From NCBI GenBank assembly GCA_965228445.1, contig OZ245813.1:4092001-4156000 (forward strand): DNA of 64,000 bases. The letters run 5' to 3'. The stretch comes from Thalassobaculum sp965228445. GTDB taxonomy: Bacteria; Pseudomonadota; Alphaproteobacteria; Thalassobaculales; Thalassobaculaceae. Every line of letters starts with the position of its first letter. Position 1 is the first letter of the stretch. Below the pieces are notes generated by a model. It worked only from the letters and a program-made list of their open reading frames with translations, had not been told where the DNA came from and searched no databases. Position numbers and translations under genes: made by a program. Below, piece after piece: positions 57,989 through 64,000 of the stretch.

Positions 57989-59094
57989 GTGCGGAACAGG
58001 TCGATGCGATCGTCATCGGCGCAGGCGTGGTCGGACTGGCCGTGGCCCGGGCACTGGCCCTGGCCGGGCGCGAGGTGCTGGTGCTGGAGGCGGCGGAAGC
58101 CATCGGCACCGAGACCAGCTCGCGGCATTCCGAGGTGATCCATGCCGGCATCTACTACCCGCCGGGCTCGCTGAAGGCGAAGTTCTGCGTGGAGGGCAAG
58201 AACAAGCTCTACCGCTATCTCGACGACCACGGCGTGCCGTACAAGCCGCTGGGCAAGCTGATCGTGGCGACGTCGGAGGATCAGATCCCGGCGCTGCAGC
58301 AGATCCAGGACCGGGCGACCAAGGCGAACGTCACCGACCTGGTGTTCAAGAGCCACAACGAGGTCGTGGCGATGGAACCGGAGCTGCGCTGCGTGACGGC
58401 CCTGTGGTCGCCGTCCACCGGCGTCCTGGACAGCCATTCCTACATGCTGGCCCTGCAGGGCGACGCCGAGGAGCGCGGCGGGATGATCGCCTTCCATGCC
58501 CCGGTCGCCGGCGGCAAGGTCGGCGAGGACGGAATCGAGATCGCCGTCGGCGGGGCCGAGCCGATGCTGCTGAAGGCGAAGACGGTGGTGAATTCGGCCG
58601 GGCTGCACGCCCAGCCGCTGGCCGCCAGCCTGATGGGCTTCCCGGCCGACAAGGTGCCGCCGCATTTCTACTGCAAGGGCAACTACTACTCCCTGTCCGG
58701 CGTGCGGGCGCCGTTCACCCATCTGATCTATCCCGCACCGGAGCAGGCCGGGCTCGGCATCCACCTGACCCTGGACCTGGGCGGTCAGGCCCGGTTCGGT
58801 CCCGACGTGGAGTGGATCGACGAGATCAACTACGACGTCGACCCGCGGCGCTCCGACAGCTTCTACGCGGCGATCCGCAAGTACTGGCCGGGACTCCCCG
58901 ATGGGGCGTTGCAGCCGGGCTATGCCGGCATCCGCCCGAAGATCCAGGCACCCGGCACGCCGGCGGTCGACTTCATGGTCCAGGGCCCGGCCGAGCACGG
59001 CGTGCCTGGACTGGTAAATCTGTTCGGCATCGAAAGTCCGGGCGTGACGTCCAGCCTGGCCATCGCCGATCACGTGGCGGAGATGATCGCTTAA
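57985..59094 (+). CDS. lhgO: L-2-hydroxyglutarate oxidase/dehydrogenase-like FAD protein
   Basis: A 369-residue FAD oxidoreductase. The N-terminal motif is GAGVVGLAVARALALAGREVLVLEA, followed by the highly typical ETSSRHSEVIHAGIYYPPGSLKAKFC. The C-terminal part includes FGPDVEWIDEINYDVDPRRSDSFYAAIRKYWPGLPDGALQPGYAGIRPKI and GIESPGVTSSLAIADHVAEMI. These fit L-2-hydroxyglutarate dehydrogenase (LhgO). It returns L-2-hydroxyglutarate to 2-oxoglutarate. It is coupled to the upstream dehydrogenase. Confidence 0.85.
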   Translation: MSAEQVDAIVIGAGVVGLAVARALALAGREVLVLEAAEAIGTETSSRHSEVIHAGIYYPPGSLKAKFCVEGKNKLYRYLDDHGVPYKPLGKLIVATSEDQIPALQQIQDRATKANVTDLVFKSHNEVVAMEPELRCVTALWSPSTGVLDSHSYMLALQGDAEERGGMIAFHAPVAGGKVGEDGIEIAVGGAEPMLLKAKTVVNSAGLHAQPLAASLMGFPADKVPPHFYCKGNYYSLSGVRAPFTHLIYPAPEQAGLGIHLTLDLGGQARFGPDVEWIDEINYDVDPRRSDSFYAAIRKYWPGLPDGALQPGYAGIRPKIQAPGTPAVDFMVQGPAEHGVPGLVNLFGIESPGVTSSLAIADHVAEMIA

Positions 59095-59149
59095 GGCTGG
59101 ACGGTTCTCCCGGCACGGGACCGGAAAGAAAAGCTGGAGGGTCGGCCGA

Positions 59150-59608
59150 TCACCCCTCGGCGGCTGATCCCAGCGCGGTCGGGCCGAATTCCCGCATGCG
59201 GGAGAGAATGAAATCCTCTGCCTCCTCCGCGGAGACCGCCGCGATCAGGGCGCCGCCGAGTTGGATGTGTTTCGCGTTGGTGTTGGCCAGTTCGACCAGC
59301 GAACTGTAGCCGGCGTCCTGGGTGACGGTCGCTCCGAAGAAGTACCGGATGCCGGCCTCCAGCAGCAGGTCGTCCAGATATCGTATGTCGTCGAACGTGA
59401 ACTGGTTCTCGTGCCCGGCGCTGTTGTCGACAACGCAGAAGATCGTGTCGTTGGTGTTGATGGACAGTATCTTTCGGTACAGCGGAAGTCGTTGCTTCAG
59501 CGAGATCGGGCCGGTCACTCGGATTCGGTACAGGTGACGGTCGTCATATCTGTAGGCGGCGTACTCGTAGCTTTCCAGCGTCCCGCTCTCTATGAGTGTT
59601 ATTCTCAT
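59150..59608 (-). CDS. Hypothetical protein, STAS-like appearance
   Basis: A protein of about 152 residues from ATG 59608 (the frame extends to a TTG at 59665). It has a mixed alpha/beta layout: MRITLIESGTLESYEYAAYRYDDRHLYRIRVTGPISLKQRL, then TIFCVVDNSAGHENQFTFDDIRYLDDLLLEAGIRYFFGATVTQDAGYSSLVELAN. The central strand-helix spacing resembles STAS or similar regulatory domains, but I cannot assign it. No signal peptide or membrane segment is visible. It lies convergent with lhgO and in line with the MarR gene. Confidence 0.55.
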   Translation of the reverse strand: MRITLIESGTLESYEYAAYRYDDRHLYRIRVTGPISLKQRLPLYRKILSINTNDTIFCVVDNSAGHENQFTFDDIRYLDDLLLEAGIRYFFGATVTQDAGYSSLVELANTNAKHIQLGGALIAAVSAEEAEDFILSRMREFGPTALGSAAEG

Positions 59609-59723
59609 AGTCGATGGTGTCCCGAGAAACCCTGCCCCCACAAGCGCGCGGACTATTTCATACAAACAGGGGCGAGGCGAGTCCGCGGTCGGCGCGTTTC
59701 GGACCGATACCCCCAGGTCTCAG

Positions 59724-60236
59724 TCAGGTCGAGTCCGCCGCCGTCGCCCGTTCCTGCAGCCGATCCAGCATGCGGTCCAGGAGCGCCCGTTCCTCCGTGC
59801 TGAACCCCTCCAGCAAGGCCGCCTCCCGTGCTCGGGCCAGCGGGACGATCTCGCGGTAGACCCGCTCGCCCTGCGCCGTCATGGCGATGGTCTGGCGGCG
59901 TCGGTCGTCCGGGTCGACCGTGCGCCGGATCATCTCCGCCTCGGTCAGCCGCGCAATCGCCCGGCTGACCTGCACCTTGTCCATGGCCGAGCGGCCCTGG
60001 ATCTCGGACGAGGTCGCCGGCCCGAAGGCGCCGAGGATCGCCAGGATCCGCCATTCCGGAATCGTGATGCCGAACCGGTCCGCGTAGAGCCGGGCGATGC
60101 CCTTCGACACCGTGTTCGCCAGCACCGCGAGGCGGTAGGGCAGGAACCGGTCGAGCGTGAGGGTGTCGGCGGTGGCGGTTTCGGCGGTGGCGGTGTGGCT
60201 TGGGGCGGTCGAAGGGGTGTCGGGCATATCGGGCAT
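59724..60236 (-). CDS. MarR family transcriptional regulator
   Basis: A protein of about 170 residues. Its start is placed at ATG 60236; the frame runs to a TTG at 60275 that lies on the edge of the operator palindrome. The winged helix is LANTVSKGIARLYADRFGITIPEWRILAILGAFGPATSSEIQGRSAMDKVQVSRAIARLTEAEMIRRTVDPDDRRRQTIAMTAQG, a canonical MarR core with the DDRR wing. It is divergent from hppD, with a palindrome between them, and most likely controls tyrosine catabolism. Confidence 0.88.
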   Translation of the reverse strand: MPDMPDTPSTAPSHTATAETATADTLTLDRFLPYRLAVLANTVSKGIARLYADRFGITIPEWRILAILGAFGPATSSEIQGRSAMDKVQVSRAIARLTEAEMIRRTVDPDDRRRQTIAMTAQGERVYREIVPLARAREAALLEGFSTEERALLDRMLDRLQERATAADST

Positions 60237-60256
60237 CCGGTAAGCGGGGCTTGTAA

Positions 60257-60274
60257 TGGTTTCAATTGAAACCA
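60257..60274. promoter_or_regulatory. MarR operator candidate TGGTTTCAATTGAAACCA
   Basis: An 18-base perfect palindrome in the divergent gap between the MarR gene and hppD. A looser GAAAC...GGTTTC pair at about 60295-60312 could be a second half-site. MarR proteins bind such palindromes, so control of both genes is likely. Confidence 0.65.
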
Positions 60275-60373
60275 AATGCGATATCGGTTACAGATGAAAC
60301 TAACACGGTTTCGACCGGCGCGGCGAGGCGGCAGCCCCGCGATCGGTCCGCAATCCCGACACAGGAGGATCCC

Positions 60374-61465
60374 ATGGCTTCCGTCACCCTTCCCCCGGTC
60401 CCCGAGGGCACGCCCGAGAACCCGATGGCCACCGACGGCTTCGAGTTCGTCGAGTACACCGCCCCGGATACCGCCGATCTGGAGAAGCTGTTCACCGCCA
60501 TGGGCTTCCGCGCGGTGGCCCGGCACCGCTCCAAGAACGTGACCCTGTACCGCCAGGGCGGGGTGAACTTCATCGTCAACGGCGAGCCGGACAGCTTCGC
60601 CCAGGCCTTTGCCAAGGTGCACGGCCCCTCCTGCTGCGCCATTGCCTTCCGCGTGAAGAACGCCGCGGCCGCCTTCGAGCGCGCGGTGAAGCTCGGCGCG
60701 AAGCCGTTCGAGGGCAAGGTCGGCCCGATGGAGCTGAACATTCCGGCGATCCACGGCATCGGCGACAGCCTGATCTATCTGGTCGACCGCTACGGCGCGC
60801 GCACGATCTACGACGTGGACTTCGTGCCGATCGAGGGCGAGAACCAGGATCCGGCGGGTGTCGGCCTGACCTATATCGACCACCTGACCCACAACGTGCA
60901 CCAGGGCCGCATGGACGTCTGGGGCAGCTTCTACGAGAAGCTCTTCAACTTCCGGGAAATCCGCTACTTCGATATCGAGGGCAAGCTGACCGGCCTGAAG
61001 TCCCGGGCGATGACCAGCCCCTGCGGCAAGATCCGCATCCCGATCAACGAGAGCTCCGACGACAAGAGCCAGATCGCCGAGTATCTCGACCAGTACAAGG
61101 GCGAGGGCATCCAGCACATCGCCATGGGCACCGACGACATCCACGCCGCCGTCGATGGGCTGCGCGGTCTGCACATGAAGTTCATGGCGCCGCCCCCGGA
61201 GACCTATTACGAGATGCTGGCCGACCGCCTGCCGAACCACGGCGAGGACGTGGAGGCGCTGAAGTCCCGCGGCATCCTGATCGACGGTGCCCCGACAGAG
61301 GATGGCGGCCTGCTGCTGCAGATCTTCACCAACACGGTGATCGGGCCGATCTTCTTCGAGCTGATCCAGCGCAAGGGCGACGAAGGATTCGGCGAGGGCA
61401 ACTTCAAGGCGCTGTTCGAGAGCATCGAGCAGGATCAGATCAACCGAGGTGTCCTGAAGGGGTGA
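60374..61465 (+). CDS. hppD: 4-hydroxyphenylpyruvate dioxygenase
   Basis: A 363-residue enzyme of two VOC-type domains; ATG 60374 follows ACAGGAGGAT. The iron ligands are His170 in TYIDHLTHNV, His248 in GIQHIAMGTDDI and Glu329 in PIFFELIQRKG, spaced as in the Pseudomonas enzyme. The family end GFGEGNFKALFESIE is complete. It converts 4-hydroxyphenylpyruvate to homogentisate in tyrosine catabolism. It is divergent from the MarR gene and probably repressed by it. No homogentisate dioxygenase is adjacent. Confidence 0.95.
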   Translation: MASVTLPPVPEGTPENPMATDGFEFVEYTAPDTADLEKLFTAMGFRAVARHRSKNVTLYRQGGVNFIVNGEPDSFAQAFAKVHGPSCCAIAFRVKNAAAAFERAVKLGAKPFEGKVGPMELNIPAIHGIGDSLIYLVDRYGARTIYDVDFVPIEGENQDPAGVGLTYIDHLTHNVHQGRMDVWGSFYEKLFNFREIRYFDIEGKLTGLKSRAMTSPCGKIRIPINESSDDKSQIAEYLDQYKGEGIQHIAMGTDDIHAAVDGLRGLHMKFMAPPPETYYEMLADRLPNHGEDVEALKSRGILIDGAPTEDGGLLLQIFTNTVIGPIFFELIQRKGDEGFGEGNFKALFESIEQDQINRGVLKG

Positions 61466-61506
61466 CCCTATCTGTGGGAGAGGGGCGGAACCCTCTCCCT
61501 CCCTTA

Positions 61507-61612
61507 CTCCCCGGATTTATTCCGGGGCTCACCCCTCCGTCGACGAGGCCTGGGACAGTATTACCAGAGACCTGCCACGCCGAACCGTAGGCCCCGGAAT
61601 AAATCTGGGGAG
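61507..61612. repeat. REP-like inverted repeat
   Basis: A 22-base left arm at 61507-61528 (CTCCCCGGATTTATTCCGGGG) pairs with a nearly exact inverse at 61591-61612, with one mismatch. It separates the convergent hppD and amiC genes and could act as a bidirectional terminator. Confidence 0.8.
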
Positions 61613-61639
61613 TGGTTGGGTGGTGATGATGTCCCAGAA

Positions 61640-62926
61640 CTACCGGAACGCCGACTGCACGCCCTGGAAGTAGCGGTCGATGGCGCGGGTGAGGCCGGTG
61701 GCGACCTTGCGGCGGAAGGCCGGGTCGTTGAGCCGCCGGTTGTCTTCCCGGTTCGACAAGAAGCCCAGTTCCACCAGCACCGACGGCACGTCCGGCGCCT
61801 TCAGCACGGCGAAGCCGGCGAAGCGGTGCGGGCGGCCGAGCAGCTTGGTCTCGCGCTCCATCTCCTTGACCACATAGCCGGCGAGCCGGGCCGAGTAGTT
61901 CATGGTGCGCCGCTGGGCCAGGTCGATGAGGATGTTGGTGACCTCCGGCTCCTGCTGGGTCAGGTCGATGCCGGCGACGATATCCGCCTTGTTCTCGCTG
62001 GCGGCCAGGGATTCGGCTTCCTTGTCCGAGGCGTTCTCCGACAGGGTGTAGACCGACAGGCCGCGCAGGGAGCCGTCCTTGATCGAATCCGCGTGCAGCG
62101 AGACGAACAGGTCGGCATCGACCCGCCGGGCGATGGCGATCCGCTCGCGCAGACGGATGAAGCTGTCGCCGTCGCGCGTCAGGACCGCCTTGTACCGGCC
62201 GGTCTCCTCCAGCGCGGCCTTGAGCGCCTGGGCGGCGGCCAGCACGATGTTCTTCTCGTAGACGCCGTTCTCGCCGATCGCCCCCGGATCGACGCCGCCA
62301 TGGCCGGCATCGATCACGATGGTCATGCGGTCGTCGGATTTCGGCAGCGGGGCCGGGGCGGCCGGTGGCGGCGAGACCCGCGGCGCGCTGAGCGCCACAT
62401 GGCGCTGGATCGAGGCGTCGGACTCCTCCAGGAACACGTCCCGGCTGGCCACGGCCAGGTCGATCACCAGGCGGTACTGCTGGTCGCCGGAGGGTGGCAG
62501 GACGAAGGCCGATTTCACCTGCACCGGGCTGCCGGCGTCGATCACCACGCGGGAGGTGCCCGGCCGGAACTGGCCGTAGCGCCAGCCGGCGATCGGGCCG
62601 ACGGCGCGGGACGCGGCGCTTTCCGGCAGGCGGAACGACACCTCCGGCACGTCGAGCACGACCCGGTAGGGATCCGGCAGCAGGAAGATCGAAAAATCGA
62701 CCTTCTGGTCCAGATCGAACACGATGCGGACCTTGTCGGGGTGATTGCCGATGCGCAGGTTGGAGATCACCGGAACGCCGGCCGCCTCGACCGGAGGCAC
62801 GGCGACGAGCGTGGCCAGCATCAGCAGGGCAAGACACAGGACGGCCTTGATCCGGCGGCTGAGGGCCGGGATCCGGGAAACCCAAGAGTCGAGCGGCATG
62901 GCTGAACGGACCGCGCGGCGCGTCAT
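61640..62926 (-). CDS. amiC: N-acetylmuramoyl-L-alanine amidase (AmiC-like, AMIN + Amidase_3)
   Basis: A protein of about 428 residues; ATG 62926 was chosen, and ATG 62899 is possible. A signal-type segment (VLCLALLMLATLVAVPPVEAAG) leads to an AMIN domain (VPVISNLRIGNHPDKVRIVFDLDQ) and a C-terminal amidase_3 domain: IVIDAGHGGVDPGAIG (Zn His), LFVSLHADSIKDGS (Zn His), and VLVELGFLSNREDNRRL (catalytic Glu). It is a periplasmic cell-wall amidase that splits daughter cells. It is divergent from rne, the usual alphaproteobacterial arrangement. Confidence 0.92.
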   Translation of the reverse strand: MTRRAVRSAMPLDSWVSRIPALSRRIKAVLCLALLMLATLVAVPPVEAAGVPVISNLRIGNHPDKVRIVFDLDQKVDFSIFLLPDPYRVVLDVPEVSFRLPESAASRAVGPIAGWRYGQFRPGTSRVVIDAGSPVQVKSAFVLPPSGDQQYRLVIDLAVASRDVFLEESDASIQRHVALSAPRVSPPPAAPAPLPKSDDRMTIVIDAGHGGVDPGAIGENGVYEKNIVLAAAQALKAALEETGRYKAVLTRDGDSFIRLRERIAIARRVDADLFVSLHADSIKDGSLRGLSVYTLSENASDKEAESLAASENKADIVAGIDLTQQEPEVTNILIDLAQRRTMNYSARLAGYVVKEMERETKLLGRPHRFAGFAVLKAPDVPSVLVELGFLSNREDNRRLNDPAFRRKVATGLTRAIDRYFQGVQSAFR

Positions 62927-62950
62927 TCCCTGTCCCCGAACCGGTTGCAC

Positions 62951-63542
62951 GATGCCGGACTTTAACGTGGGCGGACGCTAAAGGCAATATTTACGATTGA
63001 TATCATAATGCTATGCGGTGGAATTGCAGTTCAGCCTGAATTGTTCCCGCTCTGTTGCCCTTCGATGACACCGACGCGAATCCTGCTGAAGTTTTGGATT
63101 GTTAGTAGGCGCATGGAACAGTATGGTGCATTCGTCCTCGAAGACCGTGTGCGGGTACGTGCGCGCCGTTATCGGCCAAAGGGTTACGGGGATACGCGAG
63201 ACTTTTACCGATTTCGAGCCGGGACGAATCGTAGTTTCCGGCTCCGCGCAGGACCGACCGACGTGAGACCTGCAAACTGGAACAGTTCGGCGACGGCGAC
63301 CTCCGAGTCGCCCGCGGCAACCGGAGTCCTTCCTGCCCACGGGGCGCGGGGGATGCCTGGAGTCGTGACCGATTCCGCCGCACTCCGTTCCAGCGACTGC
63401 ATCCGGCGTGCCGAGGGTACGCCGACGCCACAATCCGCGCCGCCACAATCCGCGCCTGGGCCGACGCTTTTCCGCGTCGCCGACAGCGCGGGGCCGCAGC
63501 CATGCCTGCGGTCGTCGCGGCGCGACACGGAGTTACCAGCAC
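62951..63542. other. Long leader region between amiC and rne
   Basis: About 590 bases hold no protein-coding gene I can support. An AT-rich block at 62981-63012 could be the promoter area. The sequence CGCCACAATCCGCGC is exactly repeated in tandem at 63426-63440 and 63441-63455. In E. coli a long rne leader controls RNase E levels by feedback, so a structured leader here is plausible. Confidence 0.5.
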
Positions 63543-64000
63543 ATGACCAAGCGTATGCTCATCGATGCCACCCACCCGGAAGAGACCCGGGTCGTGGTGG
63601 TCGACGGGAACAAGCTCGACGACTTCGACTTCGAGACCGCAGCCAAAAAGCAGCTTAAGGGGAACATCTACCTCGCCCGGGTCACCCGGGTTGAGCCGTC
63701 CCTGCAGGCCGCCTTCGTCGAATACGGCGGAAACCGCCACGGCTTCCTGGCCTTCTCCGAAGTTCATCCCGACTACTACCGGATCCCGATCGAGGATCGC
63801 GAGGCGCTGCTCCGCGAGGAGCAGGCCGAGGCGATGGCCGACGAGGAGGATGACGAGGCCGAAGAGGTCGTCGGCGAGGAGGAGGCATCCGCCGCCGAAG
63901 AGGAGGCCTCCGAGGCCGGGGACGACGAGTCCGGTGACGAGGACGGCGACGAGGCGCCGGCCCGGGCCGCCGATGTCAGCGTCCAGACCAAGAAGAGCGC
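63543..64000 (+). CDS. rne: Ribonuclease E (3' truncated by window)
   Basis: The first 152 or so residues of RNase E. The N-terminus MTKRMLIDATHPEETRVVVVDGNKLDDFDFE starts the RNase H-like part. The S1 domain follows: KGNIYLARVTRVEPSLQAAFVEYGGNRHGFLAFSEVHPDYY. A long Glu/Asp-rich insertion (about residues 88-140) then interrupts the S1 domain, as known for alphaproteobacterial RNase E. The remaining catalytic and scaffold parts lie beyond the window. It is the endonuclease at the core of the degradosome. Confidence 0.94.
   Translation, partial: MTKRMLIDATHPEETRVVVVDGNKLDDFDFETAAKKQLKGNIYLARVTRVEPSLQAAFVEYGGNRHGFLAFSEVHPDYYRIPIEDREALLREEQAEAMADEEDDEAEEVVGEEEASAAEEEASEAGDDESGDEDGDEAPARAADVSVQTKKS

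Noticed and set aside
60275..60275. TTG at 60275 as the start of the MarR gene
   Set aside because: It would put the first codons inside the operator palindrome and no ribosome binding site precedes it; ATG 60236 is preferred.
1..64000. tRNA, rRNA, CRISPR arrays, insertion sequences or prophage
   Set aside because: I found no cloverleaf, ribosomal RNA core, spaced direct repeats, transposase or phage gene motif. The inverted repeats are of the REP kind and lack transposase genes.

Overview
The window is a high-GC, gene-dense chromosomal stretch from an alphaproteobacterium. It is probably Rhodospirillales-like, to judge from several small PAS_5-type PAS proteins, the coaBC-dut pair, an amidase divergent from rne, and an RNase E with an acidic insert in its S1 domain. 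I see no rRNA, tRNA, CRISPR array, insertion sequence or phage. The content is mostly catabolic and accessory, with some housekeeping genes towards the right end.

Layout. Positions 1-5300 hold the end of a LivF-type ABC ATPase, a small secreted protein, a GmhB-like phosphatase and ManC for sugar nucleotides, an unknown protein, and a large PAS-ended protein. Positions 5400-9850 hold sodB with a strong terminator, then leftward genes for two beta-hydroxyacid dehydrogenase-type proteins, a CaiB-type CoA transferase and a carboxymuconolactone decarboxylase-like protein. Positions 10000-18530 hold FolB, a pirin, an SDR, an SMP-30 lactonase, an HMG-CoA lyase/CoA-transferase pair, a PAS protein with an XRE regulator, an HD phosphohydrolase and an amidinotransferase. 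Positions 18540-19670 form an AT-rich island with a likely toxin-antitoxin pair (PIN-like DUF5615 and MerR-DUF433).

Positions 19680-31600 hold an AlkX/YcaQ-type DNA glycosylase, a VOC/aldolase/dehydrogenase cluster, a class III nucleotide cyclase, a molybdopterin oxidoreductase, a TauD-SDR pair, a DUF599 membrane protein, and GNAT, TetR and truncated globin genes. Positions 31760-35000 carry a LodA/LodB-like pair: a Tat-exported quinoprotein oxidase with the flavoprotein that probably matures it. An epoxide hydrolase, a DMT exporter, a second TauD-type dioxygenase and a PanE-like reductase follow. Positions 39300-48140 hold a PAS protein, a Baeyer-Villiger monooxygenase, a HAD phosphatase, a GMC oxidoreductase with a DsbA-like isomerase and an MFS transporter, a SerA-like dehydrogenase and an ABM protein.

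Positions 48140-54000 hold a GntR/FCD regulator facing an acyl-CoA dehydrogenase and acyl-CoA ligase, then a two-subunit ThDP decarboxylase with an SDR. Positions 54250-64000 hold coaBC-dut, a DehI-type dehalogenase, a dehydrogenase/LhgO pair, a MarR regulator divergent from hppD, an AmiC amidase, and the start of rne behind a long leader.

Many genes sit in short operons with ATGA-type 4-base overlaps. Palindromes of the TTGTATACAA type lie upstream of several catabolic units and suggest GntR/FCD control. REP-like inverted repeats fill most larger gaps. The most interesting parts are the Tat-LodA/LodB pair, the AT-rich toxin-antitoxin island, the ThDP decarboxylase-SDR operon with its operator-like site, and the self-overlapping GntR palindrome. 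All functions here are inferred from sequence motifs recognised by eye; no database search was run.
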